DNA from: an uncultured Synergistales bacterium
GTDB lineage: Bacteria; Synergistota; Synergistia; Synergistales; Aminobacteriaceae
Direction of reading: 5' to 3'
Assembly: GCA_905233525.1 (NCBI GenBank)
Contig: CAJOEW010000005.1
Span: 1 to 49,401 of the forward strand
Length of the DNA stretch: 49,401 bases
Shown here one piece after another: positions 1 through 8,983 of the stretch (its first letter is position 1; the number at the start of each line of letters is the position of its first letter). The notes under the pieces are model-generated. The model had not been told where the DNA came from, did no database searches, and worked only from the letters and a program-made list of their open reading frames with translations. A program made the position numbers and the translations under genes.

Positions 1-737
1 CGCGCCCATAAAATTGCATGCCTGACATCAACACCGGACTCGTTTTTAATTGGACGATCTATCAAAATTATTTTCATGTTTAAAAATTTCGCTGCGTCTA
101 TTTTTGATCTTATTCCGCCAATAGATCCTCCGTCCTTCGTTAATAATATTTTCGCATTTACAGCTTCAAACATCGATTTATTAAGCTCGTATGAAAAATT
201 TCCCTGCATCGCTATTACATGGCCGGCTCTGAATCCTAACGCCTCACATCTCGCTAATATTTCAGAATCAGGCAGCACTCGAATATATGCACGCTCTGAA
301 AATTCCTTTAAAAATTCAAGATCTTTACTTCCGGTTGCAATAAAAATATTTCCGTCAAGCTCCCGCAAAATCTTTACAGCCTCATGAATCGAATCAACGC
401 GCGTAATATTTTCATGCTCAAAATTATTTTCAGGTCTGATCACTCGCAATAATTCTGAATTAGTTTTCTGACAGGCTGATTTTATATTCTTGCTCGCATC
501 AACTGCATATGGGTGTGTTGCGTCAATAACATATTTTATTTTTCTGGACTTAATTAAATTTATCATATCGTCCTCGTTAAGCCGGCCTATTAAAATTTCA
601 ACGCCTGGAATATTTTTTACAAGCTCGGCTCCGTAATCACTCACAACTGAATATATTGCCGGTATCTTGTGATTTAATATATCCCGCGCTTCTGTTGTAC
701 CGCCAAATAGTAAAACCTTATCTGCATTATCAATCAT
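1..737 (-). CDS. cbiJ: Precorrin-6A / cobalt-precorrin-6A reductase, 3' end cut by window edge
   Basis: This gene is missing from the ORF track because it runs off the window. I translated the minus strand from ATG 737 and found 245 open codons. The protein starts with MIDNADKVLLFGGTTEARDI, the nucleotide-binding start of the CobK/CbiJ family, which reduces (cobalt-)precorrin-6A in corrin-ring synthesis. Further family-like motifs are DATHPYA, LLRVIRP, IATGSKDL, AMQGNFSYELN and LTKDGGS. The family is about 250 residues long, so only a few C-terminal residues are lost. No SD precedes the ATG, but a TATAAT lies 7 nt upstream, which suggests a leaderless transcript. It is divergent from the secreted protein at 800. 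The family call is confident. The exact substrate (aerobic or anaerobic route) cannot be told from sequence, though the anaerobic route fits the other genes. Confidence 0.88.
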   Translation of the reverse strand, partial: MIDNADKVLLFGGTTEARDILNHKIPAIYSVVSDYGAELVKNIPGVEILIGRLNEDDMINLIKSRKIKYVIDATHPYAVDASKNIKSACQKTNSELLRVIRPENNFEHENITRVDSIHEAVKILRELDGNIFIATGSKDLEFLKEFSERAYIRVLPDSEILARCEALGFRAGHVIAMQGNFSYELNKSMFEAVNAKILLTKDGGSIGGIRSKIDAAKFLNMKIILIDRPIKNESGVDVRHAILWA

Positions 738-744
738 GGAACGT

Positions 745-750
745 ATTATA
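745..750 (-). promoter_or_regulatory. -10 element of cbiJ, leaderless spacing
   Basis: On the minus strand a perfect TATAAT ends 7 nt before the cbiJ ATG, so the predicted transcription start falls on or next to the start codon. The best -35 (ATGACA) is at a poor spacing of 20 bp. There is no SD between the -10 and the ATG. Confidence 0.4.
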
Positions 751-799
751 ATTGCAAACACATTCGACACTGTCATAAATGGAGGTTGAAAATTACAAC

Positions 800-1336
800 A
801 TGGCCAAAAAATTTTTATATCTCGCTGTTTTTATAATATTATCCGATTTTTCACAGGCTTATGCCCTTTCAAATAGTGCTGACGCTTTCATGTCGCTGCC
901 GTTCGGCCATTCTTTCGCAAGAACTCAAAAACGTATGACTAACAGCGGAGCTACTGTCTTGACACCGCGTCAAACTACGTTATCGATGGAAGGATTTTTT
1001 GAAGGATTCCCTGCGAGATTTATTTTCGGCTTTCACAAAAAGAAAGGTCTTAAATCTAAAGCTCTTTACGTTCAAAGCTCAGGCAATGCCGCTCAAGATC
1101 AATTCTTGTATACGAGTTTACAAAAAGCCTATAACGCACAATTCGGATCAGGCCGCGAGTCGCCCATTCAAAATCCTAGAGCCGCCGGAAAAATTATGCT
1201 GCGTAATATTTGGACACCTGACAGATATACAACTATAACGCTGACTTATAATCCGGAAGCTACAAATAGATTCCCTACAAGCGCAATGAGCGACAGACCT
1301 GTACAATTAGTTTATAAATATGACAAATGGGACTAA
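800..1336 (+). CDS. Secreted protein of unknown function
   Basis: 178 residues from ATG 800. The track's ATG at 779 overlaps the GGAGG at 781-785, so it cannot be the start served by that SD. The in-frame ATG at 800, 14 nt after the SD, is preferred. The N-terminus (MAKKFLYLAVFIILSDFSQAYA) is a signal peptide with a likely cleavage after AYA. The mature part contains MSLPFGHSFARTQKRM, which resembles the short secreted proteins that begin with a PWG/PFG-type segment and a Leu-rich helix; that is only a loose resemblance. I do not recognise a family with confidence. It is divergent from cbiJ and convergent with folK, with 3 nt between stop codons and no visible terminator. Confidence 0.75.
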   Translation: MAKKFLYLAVFIILSDFSQAYALSNSADAFMSLPFGHSFARTQKRMTNSGATVLTPRQTTLSMEGFFEGFPARFIFGFHKKKGLKSKALYVQSSGNAAQDQFLYTSLQKAYNAQFGSGRESPIQNPRAAGKIMLRNIWTPDRYTTITLTYNPEATNRFPTSAMSDRPVQLVYKYDKWD

Positions 1337-1339
1337 CGC

Positions 1340-1816
1340 TCATAAATTTGTGACACGCGTTAATTTTTCATCTGCAAAATTTTTTAATAATTCCCTCACT
1401 GAAATATTTAATATCGGGTGAACGTATTCAGGTAAAATTTCATTCAATGGAACTAATACAAACGCACGGTTATGCAAATTTTCATGAGGGATCTTTAATT
1501 CGGGCGCATTGACAATTTCATGCTCATAGAAAATTATGTCGATATCAATCTTGCGCGCACTCCATCTAGCTGAAGGGACTCGGCCTAATTTTATTTCAAG
1601 AGCTTTAACGAATTTTAATAGCTCAAACGGATTTTTATTTATTTCCATCGTTAAACAGGCGTTCAAATAATCAGGCTGCGGCACTCCTCCCCATGCTGGA
1701 GTCTCATAAACATTGCTGCGTGAAATAATTAAACCTGCGGTGCTCAAAAAATTAACAGCGTTCCGCAGATTCTCTAAACGATTCCCTAAATTTGATCCTA
1801 AACTGAAAGCGATCAT
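1340..1816 (-). CDS. folK: 2-amino-4-hydroxy-6-hydroxymethyldihydropteridine pyrophosphokinase
   Basis: 158 residues, the usual HPPK length. HPPK transfers pyrophosphate from ATP to 6-hydroxymethyl-dihydropterin in folate synthesis. The sequence opens with IAFSLGSNLGNR, the family start. YETPAWGG lies near residue 40. The signature region RWSARKIDIDIIFY near residues 83-96 includes the Mg-binding aspartates. IPHENLHNRAFVLVPL follows. It lies 9 nt downstream of fchA in the fhs-fchA-folK cluster and has no SD of its own, so translation may be coupled to fchA. The link to one-carbon folate enzymes makes sense, since it supplies their cofactor. folP and folB are not in view. Confidence 0.93.
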   Translation of the reverse strand: MIAFSLGSNLGNRLENLRNAVNFLSTAGLIISRSNVYETPAWGGVPQPDYLNACLTMEINKNPFELLKFVKALEIKLGRVPSARWSARKIDIDIIFYEHEIVNAPELKIPHENLHNRAFVLVPLNEILPEYVHPILNISVRELLKNFADEKLTRVTNL

Positions 1817-1825
1817 ATTAAAATT

Positions 1826-2410
1826 TTAAAACGCGCTGTCTTTATGAACTTTAGCCCACATGCGCTCATTGTTCGTAAAATCAGAGTCCTTTATTGCGTT
1901 CAAATTGATCGTTATATTTTCATCGGCGCATAAAACTCCGCAACGAGCTAAATAAATCGCTGAATATAAATCACTCACAGCAGCAGCATTCGTTTTACCG
2001 ATAAGATCCTTCGCAAGATTGACAACTTCACCGCAATACATAACCGTGTTTTTTGGCGGCTCAATGGCTTGTTTATATGCGTCCTGAATTTTATTTGAAC
2101 GTTCGGGATCTTCTTTTGAGATTTTAAACGCGCTCATGACGTTGTTATATTCGTTAATGTCATCGATAACGCACTGCATTAAATTTTTTCGGAGCTGTTC
2201 GGATTTTATAAGAGCTTCCTTAGCAATTTCTTCATACTGGGCATATTTCGCGCGTCCGATCGTCAAATTACACACCATTGAAACTAAACCGGCTGCCATT
2301 GCTCCAGATAAAGCCGCTGTACTTCCTCCGCCTGGTGTTGGTGAATTTGAAGCTAAAGTATCTAAAAAATCTCCGAGCGAAATTTTAAAAAAGTCCTGTA
2401 ATTTTTCCAT
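1826..2410 (-). CDS. fchA: Cyclodeaminase/cyclohydrolase family protein (FTCD C-terminal type, FchA-like)
   Basis: 194 residues from the chosen ATG at 2410. The track start is 2425, with other ATGs at 2422 and 2416. The [19 protein letters not shown] block near residues 23-41 identifies the formimidoyl-THF cyclodeaminase fold. In amino-acid and purine fermenters, single-domain versions act as methenyl-THF cyclohydrolase or formimino-THF cyclodeaminase. The start lies inside the last codons of fhs (25-nt overlap from ATG 2410), so translation is probably coupled, and no good SD is seen. With fhs upstream it would interconvert methenyl-THF and formyl-THF. The choice between deaminase and hydrolase activity cannot be made from sequence. 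Confidence 0.85.
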   Translation of the reverse strand: MEKLQDFFKISLGDFLDTLASNSPTPGGGSTAALSGAMAAGLVSMVCNLTIGRAKYAQYEEIAKEALIKSEQLRKNLMQCVIDDINEYNNVMSAFKISKEDPERSNKIQDAYKQAIEPPKNTVMYCGEVVNLAKDLIGKTNAAAVSDLYSAIYLARCGVLCADENITINLNAIKDSDFTNNERMWAKVHKDSAF

Positions 2411-4055
2411 CGTCATCAACATCAATATTTAAGGCCGCAGGTTTTTTAGGTAATCCCGGCATCGTCATTATATTGCCTGTAATCGCTACGATAAAACCAG
2501 CGCCGGCCGATATTCTGATCTCACGAACAAGAACGCGGAAATGTTCAGGTCTGCAAATCAATTCGGCGTTATCGCTCAATGAGTATTGCGTTTTGGCCAT
2601 GCACACAAGCAATTTATCAAGTCCCATATCGTGAATTTTTTGAAGGTCTTTTAATGCTGCAGGCGCGTAATCAACACCATCGGCTCCGTAAATTTTTTTG
2701 GCGATCGTTTCGATCTTATCTTCCGGCGATTGATCAGCTTCGTATGTAAATTTGAAGTCTGATTTTTCTTCGCAGGCTTTCACAATTTTTTCAGCTAATA
2801 ATTTTCCGCCTTCTCCGCCTTTCGCCCAAACTTCAGCCAATGCGCAAGGAATATTTAAGGAATTTAATTTATCCTGCAAAAATTTGATCTCGTTCGCCGT
2901 GTCTGTAGGAAAATTATTTACCGCTACAACAACGGGAAGGCCAAAAGCTTTTATATTTTCAACGTGCTTGAATAAATTAGGCAGTCCTTTTTCAAGAGCG
3001 TTTATATTTTCGTTGGCCAGTTCTGTTTTTTTCAAGCCGCCATGCATTTTCAAAGCTCTTATTGTCGCGACGATCACAACTGCTGACGGTTTTAAATTCG
3101 CTGAACGGCATTTGATATCTAAAAATTTTTCGCCTCCTAAATCTGCACCGAAACCGGCTTCTGTAACAAGATAATCATTAAGTTTTAATCCTAATTTCGT
3201 CGCCTGAACACTGTTACAGCCGTGAGCGATATTTGCAAATGGGCCGCCGTGAATAAATGCAGGTGAACCCTCTAAAGTTTGAACGAGGTTAGGTTTTATA
3301 GCGTCCTTTAATAATGCTGCCATTGCTCCTGAAGCTTGAATATCGTTAGCTGTTACAGGTTTGTTATCGTAAGTGTAAGCTAATATAATTTTTCCGAGAC
3401 GCTTTTTTAAATCCGCAAGATCATTCGCAAGACATAATATCGCCATAACTTCAGAAGCTACAGTTATATCAAATCCGCTTTCACGAGGTACACCATTCGC
3501 AGAACCTCCAAGGCCGATAATAATATTTCTTAATGCACGCTCGTTTAAATCCATTACGCGTCTGAATACTATTTTGCGAGGATCTATATTTAATTCATTT
3601 CCCTGCTGAATATGATTATCAAGCATGGCCGCACAAAGATTATGAGCCGTCGTTATCGCATGAATATCTCCAGTAAAATGCAGGTTAATATCTTCCATAG
3701 GGATAACCTGAGAATAACCGCCTCCAGCTGCTCCGCCTTTGAGTCCGAAGCTTGGCCCTAATGAAGGCTCACGCAATGCCACCGCGGCTTTTTTACCTAT
3801 TTTGCGTAATCCGTCAGTTAATCCTACGCTTACAGTCGTTTTACCTTCGCCGGCTGGTGTTGGTGTTATGGCTGTGACTAAAATCAATTTACCGTCAGGA
3901 TTATTTTCAAGACGCTTAAAAAGTTTTGGTGATAATTTCGCTTTATAACGTCCGTATAATTCTAATTCGTCCTCTTTGATTCCAAGTGATTCAGCAATTT
4001 CAGTTATAGGTTTTGGAGTAACTGACTGCGCTATCTCAATGTCAGATTTGTAAAT
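2385..4055 (-). CDS. fhs: Formate-tetrahydrofolate ligase, apparent ATT start
   Basis: 556 residues, full length for the family (about 555-560). The enzyme joins formate to THF with ATP, or runs in reverse to make ATP from formyl-THF. The P-loop region [11 protein letters not shown] is near residue 65. [26 protein letters not shown] and the C-terminal [10 protein letters not shown] are also present. Start: the track uses GTG 4064, but that GTG is part of the SD AGGAGTG. Eight nt after AGGAG lies ATT 4055, which gives (M)YKSDIEIAQ. Homologues typically begin M-x-(K/S)SDIxIAQ. I therefore favour AUU initiation. First gene of the fhs-fchA-folK cluster, divergent from yggS. Confidence 0.93.
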   Translation of the reverse strand: MYKSDIEIAQSVTPKPITEIAESLGIKEDELELYGRYKAKLSPKLFKRLENNPDGKLILVTAITPTPAGEGKTTVSVGLTDGLRKIGKKAAVALREPSLGPSFGLKGGAAGGGYSQVIPMEDINLHFTGDIHAITTAHNLCAAMLDNHIQQGNELNIDPRKIVFRRVMDLNERALRNIIIGLGGSANGVPRESGFDITVASEVMAILCLANDLADLKKRLGKIILAYTYDNKPVTANDIQASGAMAALLKDAIKPNLVQTLEGSPAFIHGGPFANIAHGCNSVQATKLGLKLNDYLVTEAGFGADLGGEKFLDIKCRSANLKPSAVVIVATIRALKMHGGLKKTELANENINALEKGLPNLFKHVENIKAFGLPVVVAVNNFPTDTANEIKFLQDKLNSLNIPCALAEVWAKGGEGGKLLAEKIVKACEEKSDFKFTYEADQSPEDKIETIAKKIYGADGVDYAPAALKDLQKIHDMGLDKLLVCMAKTQYSLSDNAELICRPEHFRVLVREIRISAGAGFIVAITGNIMTMPGLPKKPAALNIDVDDDGKITGLF

Positions 4056-4143
4056 TTTAAACACTCCTAATAAAAAAATTTATAACGTGCGAATAATATA
4101 ATAACCTTTCAATTTTAAAAAGCATGTTCATATTCAAGCGTTA

Positions 4144-4149
4144 TATAAT
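4144..4149 (+). promoter_or_regulatory. -10 element upstream of yggS
   Basis: TATAAT in the 139-bp divergent region between fhs and yggS, 45 nt before the yggS ATG. No convincing -35 lies at 16-18 bp. The SD GAGGTGA follows, 10 nt before the ATG. Confidence 0.4.
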
Positions 4150-4194
4150 TTCAATATGCATATTATAAAAATTTATTGAGGTGATTATTTTTTC

Positions 4195-4878
4195 ATGCAT
4201 CCTTCAGAAATCCGCGAACGTATAGAAAACGCAAAATCAAAGGCCGGACGCAATAACGATAAAATAATTTTTACAGCCGTTACAAAATTACATTCAATCA
4301 ACGAGATCGAACCTATTCAAAATTTTGTGGACGCTTTCGGAGAAAATCGAGTGCAGGAGGCTTTGAGCAAACGTGAATTTTATGACGCACGCAAAATTCC
4401 TTTAAGGCTCATCGGACATCTACAACATAATAAAGCGCGTAAAGCCCTGGAATTATTTGATACTATTGACAGCGTTGACAGCATTGAACTAGCAGAAAGG
4501 CTCGATAAAATTTCAAACGAACTCAATAAAATTACGCCTGTTTTAATCGAGGTCAATACATCAGGCGAATCAAGTAAATCAGGAATTTCACCGGACGGCG
4601 ACGAATTTAATAAGCTCGTTGATTTTATTGCAGGCTTGAAAAATTTGAGGCTCGACGGCTTGATGACTATAGGCCCGTTAACTGATAATGAAAATGAAAT
4701 CCGTAAGGCTTTCGCAAAATTGAGAACGCTTAACGAAAATGCACGCTCTAGAATAAATTTAGCGCTTCCTGTTTTATCAATGGGAATGAGCGGAGATTTT
4801 GAGCTTGCTGTTTTGGAAGGCAGCACAATGGTAAGAATCGGTACGTTATTATTTGGTGAGCGAGTTTATAAAAAATAA
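4195..4878 (+). CDS. yggS: PLP homeostasis protein, YggS/YBL036C (PLPBP) family
   Basis: 227 residues, normal length. This single-domain alanine-racemase-like barrel binds pyridoxal 5'-phosphate and buffers it; it is not known to catalyse a reaction. The PLP lysine is in AVTKLH near residue 32. Other family motifs are FGENRVQEA, IGHLQHNKA, VNTSGESSKSG and SMGMSGDFELA, and the C-terminal STMVRIGTLLFG holds the phosphate-binding region. The start is supported by SD GAGGTGA 10 nt upstream. It precedes sepF and divIVA, a linkage (yggS-sepF-divIVA) seen in many Gram-positives and some other phyla. Confidence 0.95.
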   Translation: MHPSEIRERIENAKSKAGRNNDKIIFTAVTKLHSINEIEPIQNFVDAFGENRVQEALSKREFYDARKIPLRLIGHLQHNKARKALELFDTIDSVDSIELAERLDKISNELNKITPVLIEVNTSGESSKSGISPDGDEFNKLVDFIAGLKNLRLDGLMTIGPLTDNENEIRKAFAKLRTLNENARSRINLALPVLSMGMSGDFELAVLEGSTMVRIGTLLFGERVYKK

Positions 4879-4886
4879 TAAATTCG

Positions 4887-4895
4887 TGTTATATT
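4887..4895 (+). promoter_or_regulatory. Extended -10 upstream of sepF
   Basis: TGTTATATT matches the TGn extended -10 pattern and lies in the 57-nt gap between yggS and sepF, about 40 nt before the sepF ATG. No good -35 is seen, so this may be a secondary promoter. Confidence 0.3.
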
Positions 4896-4935
4896 AACCT
4901 GCAATCGAAATTTTTTAATTTGGAGGCGTTATTTT

Positions 4936-5331
4936 ATGAACATCATGAAATTTCTCGGCTTTGAAAATGAAGACGAAGATTACGAAAATGATAACGATTA
5001 TGAAGATCGCTCGCGCAAAAATAAAACTAAACGCGACTCAAAAAATACATCCGGCAGTAATAAATTGATATTATTCCGCGGAATAGCAAACGATTCTGAA
5101 AAGCGCAAGTTGTGTGAAGCTTATAATGACGGCGCTATGATCTTAATCGATATGCATGATCTTAACAGAAGCGAATATGATGAATCCGGAAAAGATTTTA
5201 TTACGTTTATGGGCGGTGTAGCTTATGCTCATGACGGCGAGATGAAACATATTAAACCGGCGCAGTATTTATTGACACCGCGTGCAGGAATGTTTGAAAT
5301 ATGGCCTGAAGGAGAATCTTCAGATGAGTGA
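4936..5331 (+). CDS. sepF: Cell division protein SepF
   Basis: 131 residues. SepF bridges FtsZ filaments to the membrane. An N-terminal stretch (MNIMKFLGFENED) is followed by a very acidic, charged linker to about residue 45. The globular SepF fold then covers about 46-128, with ILIDMHDLN, ITFMGGVAYAHDGEMKHI and YLLTPRAGM corresponding to the family's conserved strands and FLLTP-like end. The start is supported by SD GGAGG 9 nt upstream. It overlaps divIVA by 8 nt, and the pairing with divIVA supports a divisome role. The fold call rests on moderate similarity. Confidence 0.85.
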   Translation: MNIMKFLGFENEDEDYENDNDYEDRSRKNKTKRDSKNTSGSNKLILFRGIANDSEKRKLCEAYNDGAMILIDMHDLNRSEYDESGKDFITFMGGVAYAHDGEMKHIKPAQYLLTPRAGMFEIWPEGESSDE

Positions 5332-6112
5332 TCTTTTGACGGCTAAGGACGTTGAATTAAAAGTATTTAAGAAAGTCCGTTTCGGAGGTTATGCTGTGGC
5401 TGAAGTTGAGGACTTTCTTAACCAGCTTGCGGACGATTTGGAAGCTTACGCAACACAGATCGAAGAAAAAAATAACCGTATTGAAGAGCTTGAAGCATGG
5501 GTGAAAAAACAAGAGTCAATGACTGATATGATCAAGGACGCTTTAATTCAGGCTCGTAAATCTGCAAAAGACATGGAAGAACAAGCTACACAAACGGCTG
5601 ATAAAATCGTTAACGATGCCAAAAGTGAAGCCAATAAAATTATTAACGAGGCCGACTCCGAAATTAAAACAAGAATGAGCGACGCTGACAGACAAGCCTC
5701 TGAAATTGTAGCTAAAGCAAAAATATCAGCCGAAGATATAGAAACAGAAGCTAACGATAAACGAATCCGCGCCGAACAAACTTTATCAGGCATTGAAGAC
5801 GAGATCGAAGAACGCCGGCGTGAAGCTAATGATCAGGCTGATGACATAATCGCAGCAGCACGATCCGAAGCCGATAGAATTATCACTGACGCTCGCGATG
5901 AAGTTGACGAGTACAAAAATCATCTCAAGTTCTTGAATCTGCGTAAACAGCAATTTGTAAAAAATACCGTTTCTCTGTTGTTTGACTTCGGAAAAATCAT
6001 AGACAGAGCACAAAACGATGACGATCTATTAAGTTTTGATGAACCGGATGAAAATAACAACACCAGCCTAAATAATTCGTACGATAAAGATAATGCCGCC
6101 CAAACAGAATAA
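5324..6112 (+). CDS. divIVA: DivIVA-family coiled-coil protein
   Basis: 262 residues from ATG 5324. The track start at 5282 adds 14 residues that only overlap sepF; the domain begins at MSDLLTAKDVELKVFKKVRFGGY. That N-terminal segment is the membrane-curvature domain of DivIVA/GpsB proteins, followed by VEDFLNQLADDLE. Residues from about 40 to 210 are a long coiled coil rich in Ala, Glu, Lys and Asp with repeated SEA(N/D)KI-like units. The acidic, Asn-rich tail after about 235 looks disordered. SD AAGGAG lies about 8 nt before this start. The 8-nt overlap with sepF and 20-nt overlap into recG suggest a single operon. Confidence 0.88.
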   Translation: MSDLLTAKDVELKVFKKVRFGGYAVAEVEDFLNQLADDLEAYATQIEEKNNRIEELEAWVKKQESMTDMIKDALIQARKSAKDMEEQATQTADKIVNDAKSEANKIINEADSEIKTRMSDADRQASEIVAKAKISAEDIETEANDKRIRAEQTLSGIEDEIEERRREANDQADDIIAAARSEADRIITDARDEVDEYKNHLKFLNLRKQQFVKNTVSLLFDFGKIIDRAQNDDDLLSFDEPDENNNTSLNNSYDKDNAAQTE

Positions 6113-8153
6113 AATTGGCTCAGTCGTTCTAAATACTCCGATCGATATAATACGCGGTATCGGTCCAAAAAAATTAGAGGCGTTTAAAAAATTAGGCATT
6201 GAAGTTCTTGAGGACTTATTTTATTTTTTGCCTAGACGTTATGAAGACAGACGTGAGCCTGTACCATTAAGAGATCTTCAAATTGGTGAATATAACTGCG
6301 CTATAGCAAAAGTGACTGATGTTACATGCGAATTCGGACGTACGAACGCAGTAATATTTGACGGACGTTCTTATGCGAGTGTTGTATGGTTCAGTGAAAA
6401 ATTATCATTCGTGCGGCCAAATATGATATTAGCTTTATACGGCATGGTTGATAATTTCGGCGGTCAAGCTGCGTTTTCTCATCCTAAATTTGAAATATTG
6501 CGCTATAAAAACCAGTCAACGCTCATCGGTAAAATTTTCCCTGTATATCCTGCTACGGCTGAATTATCTCAAAAAGAAATATCAGGTGCTGTTGATTATG
6601 CGCTTGAAAATTTTTTGTATTTACTTCAGGAATTTTTACCGGAAAAAATTATTAAACATCATGGCCTTATGAGTTATCCGGAAGCGATTATAAATATTCA
6701 CAATCCAATCGACGAGGACAATTTTTTAAGAGCGCGTAACAGATTAGCATTTGACGAATTATTTTTATTGCAGACAGGAATTTTTATGCGCCGTCAAAGA
6801 AATTTAAAACCTGGTGCAAAAATTTTACAGGCTGGAAAATTACATAACGCCTTCATGGAATCTTTACCGTTTAAAATTACAAGAGCACAGAACCGCGCTA
6901 TACAAGAAATTTTAAAAGACGTTGGAACAAGCTGGCCGATGAACAGATTATTACAGGGCGATGTCGGTTCAGGTAAAACGCTCGTAGCAATTTCCGCAAT
7001 GCTTACAGCCGTTGACAGTGGAGCGCAAGCCGTTTTTATGTGTCCGACTGAAATTCTTGCGCAGCAGCATTACATAACGTTGAAAAAATTTTTAGCTTCT
7101 TTGAATATAAAAATTGCGTTATTGACAGGCAGCACAAAATTATCTGAGCGCAAAAAAATTTTATCCGGTCTTAAAAAAGGCACCATAAATATTTTAGTCG
7201 GAACTCACGCGGTTTTCTCTGACGATGTAAAATTTGATAATCCTGCTTTATTCGTAATAGATGAGCAGCATAAATTCGGAGTCTTACAGCGCAATGCCTT
7301 AATCTCAAAATCAGAAGCTCCGCACGTTTTAGCAATGACCGCCACACCAATCCCGAGAACTTTAATACTTTCGATATATGGAGATTTAGACGTTTCAGTT
7401 TTAGATGAGCTTCCGCCAAATCGTAAACATATCGAAACGATCGCAATGCAGCCTGTAGAATTTGACATATTACCGAGAATGATTAGACAGCGCGTGAGAT
7501 CTCATGAGCAAATTTATTGGGTGTGTCCGTTGATAGAAGAAGGCGAAAGAGCTTTAAGCAACGTTACAAATACTTTTGAGCGTTTGAAAAGAATTTTGCC
7601 TGATATAAAAATTGCAATGCTTCACGGACGCATGAGCATAGAAGAAAAATCGGAGGTAATGCAGGAATTTTCAGAAGGCCATATAAATTTATTAGTAGCT
7701 ACGACCGTTATAGAAGTTGGCGTTGATGTTCCGAATGCCAGTTTAATGATAATTCAAGACGCTGGACAATTCGGACTTGCACAGCTTCATCAATTAAGAG
7801 GACGTATCGGACGCGGCAATGTTAAAAGCACTTGTATTTTAATGGAGAGTCAAAATATCACGGACGAAGGTGAAGCGCGTATTATGGCCATGGTTGAAAA
7901 TTCGGACGGCTTCCAATTAGCTGAACAGGATTTAATGCAGCGTGGGCCAGGTGCGTTATGCGGAGTGCGTCAACATGGTGTAACTGATTTTTACGTTGCT
8001 GATCTTGTGCGTGATAAAAGAATTTTAAATTTAGCACGGCGAGACGCTGAAATTTTAATTAAAAACGATCCTGAGCTTGAAAGCGAGCCTCTGTTAAAAA
8101 ATGAGTTAATGCGGAGATTAGGTGAAGCTCTGGAATTGATTATAACGTCATAA
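6093..8153 (+). CDS. recG: ATP-dependent DNA helicase RecG
   Basis: 686 residues, full length. RecG remodels stalled forks and branched DNA. The N-terminal part holds the helix-hairpin-like IIRGIGPKKLEAFKKLGI and the OB wedge (about 60-150). The helicase core has Walker A GDVGSGKT near 290, the DEQH box in VIDEQHKFG near 390, TATPIPRT, and the C-terminal TTVIEVGVDVPNA and QLRGRIGRG motifs. The start lies inside divIVA (20-nt overlap) and its SD is weak, so the exact first codon is less certain. Followed after 7 nt by recX. Confidence 0.97.
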   Translation: MPPKQNKIGSVVLNTPIDIIRGIGPKKLEAFKKLGIEVLEDLFYFLPRRYEDRREPVPLRDLQIGEYNCAIAKVTDVTCEFGRTNAVIFDGRSYASVVWFSEKLSFVRPNMILALYGMVDNFGGQAAFSHPKFEILRYKNQSTLIGKIFPVYPATAELSQKEISGAVDYALENFLYLLQEFLPEKIIKHHGLMSYPEAIINIHNPIDEDNFLRARNRLAFDELFLLQTGIFMRRQRNLKPGAKILQAGKLHNAFMESLPFKITRAQNRAIQEILKDVGTSWPMNRLLQGDVGSGKTLVAISAMLTAVDSGAQAVFMCPTEILAQQHYITLKKFLASLNIKIALLTGSTKLSERKKILSGLKKGTINILVGTHAVFSDDVKFDNPALFVIDEQHKFGVLQRNALISKSEAPHVLAMTATPIPRTLILSIYGDLDVSVLDELPPNRKHIETIAMQPVEFDILPRMIRQRVRSHEQIYWVCPLIEEGERALSNVTNTFERLKRILPDIKIAMLHGRMSIEEKSEVMQEFSEGHINLLVATTVIEVGVDVPNASLMIIQDAGQFGLAQLHQLRGRIGRGNVKSTCILMESQNITDEGEARIMAMVENSDGFQLAEQDLMQRGPGALCGVRQHGVTDFYVADLVRDKRILNLARRDAEILIKNDPELESEPLLKNELMRRLGEALELIITS

Positions 8154-8160
8154 TAAAAAA

Positions 8161-8595
8161 ATGGTTCAAAGCTATAACGAAAACGATCCGCGCGAAATAT
8201 TTTTTAATTATTTGTTCTCACATACTTGTTCACGAAAACAAGCAGAGATTTTTTTAATGCGCAAAAAATTTAACGAGCCTGAAAAATTATTACGTGAAGC
8301 AGAATACGCAGGCTTAATTGATGATAAGGCTTTTGCGGATTTATTTGCGTTTGGTCATTTACATTGGGGAGATTTGAAAATTTTTCACGAGCTTGCATTA
8401 CGCGGCATTGATAAGAAAAATATTAACTCAGCGCTTAAAAATATCCCTGACGAACAAACGCGCGCCCGAAAATTATATAACGACTGGAAAAATTATTTAG
8501 ACATTAAAAAAATTATTGCACGTTTGAGATCACGAGGCTTTTCAAATAATTCCCTACGTTCAATTTATAATAACGGCAGCGATATAAATTTTTAG
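8161..8595 (+). CDS. recX: RecX family regulatory protein
   Basis: 144 residues, in the normal range. RecX proteins bind RecA and control its filaments. The three-helix repeat pattern shows as FFNYLFSHTCSRKQAEIFLMRK, then LLREAEYAGLIDDKAFADLFA, then LALRGIDKKNINSALKNI and a last IIARLRSRGFSNNSLRSIY unit. The sequence is diverged but the repeat logic is clear. No clear SD lies in the 7-nt gap after recG, so coupling to recG is likely. recA is not in the window. Confidence 0.8.
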   Translation: MVQSYNENDPREIFFNYLFSHTCSRKQAEIFLMRKKFNEPEKLLREAEYAGLIDDKAFADLFAFGHLHWGDLKIFHELALRGIDKKNINSALKNIPDEQTRARKLYNDWKNYLDIKKIIARLRSRGFSNNSLRSIYNNGSDINF

Positions 8596-8615
8596 TAAAA
8601 AAAAACTGCACATTA

Positions 8616-8919
8616 TATAATTACAAACTATTGAAGGGCTCTAGACGGAGGTAACGGTTCGTCAGCTTAAGGAGTTTTTGCCGTTAGAAATTTGATGAAC
8701 ATCGTGAGCAGATTCAAGAAGCAAACGAGATCCCGAAAAAAGAAAACGACAAGCTCCATTTTTTCAAAAGGCTAAAAAGCTTGTCGAGTTCCTCTTTTAT
8801 TTGCTTAACCTAATCCTGACTGCCTGACAGTTATTGGACAGGTTCTCCAAGTAACTAGGGATTTCAAACTTCTTCAGAACGCAGTACTCTTCGCTGCTTC
8901 CTGCTTTGAATTTTAGCAC
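8616..8919. pseudogene. Gene-poor 430-bp stretch with promoter, SD and decayed coding remnants
   Basis: The gap 8596-9027 holds no intact gene. On the plus strand a TATAAT (8616-8621) is followed by an SD GGAGGT (8647-8652), then TVRQLKEFLPLEI and two stops. A different frame gives FDEHREQIQEANEIPKKEND, a charged coiled-coil-like run ending in TAA near 8811. On the minus strand a 40-codon frame without ATG (GTG 8919 to stop 8797) reads KFKAGSSEEYC...NNCQAVRI. A perfect 9-bp inverted repeat (CGACAAGCT at 8747-8755, AGCTTGTCG at 8778-8786) lies inside, with only a weak T-tract after it. I do not recognise the source; a transposase or other mobile-gene relic is possible. Treating it as relic rather than RNA is a guess. 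Confidence 0.3.
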
Positions 8920-8974
8920 ACTAAGAAATTTTCCACACGTAAATGAATAAAGCTAATTATCAAAAAAACACGCA

Positions 8975-8983
8975 TGATATAAT
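8975..8983 (+). promoter_or_regulatory. Extended -10 promoter of livK
   Basis: TGATATAAT is an extended -10 element 45 nt before the livK start. A weak -35 TTATCA lies 15 bp upstream. SD AGGAG follows at 9011-9015. Confidence 0.5.

Noticed and set aside
999-1238. 79-codon ORF inside the secreted protein gene
   Set aside because: Out-of-frame shadow with no SD and no recognisable domain.
2136-2432. Plus-strand ORF opposite fchA
   Set aside because: Shadow of the confident minus-strand fchA and fhs genes.
8747-8786. Rho-independent terminator at the 9-bp inverted repeat
   Set aside because: The stem is perfect, but no T-run follows and there is no gene just upstream, so I kept it as an unexplained repeat.
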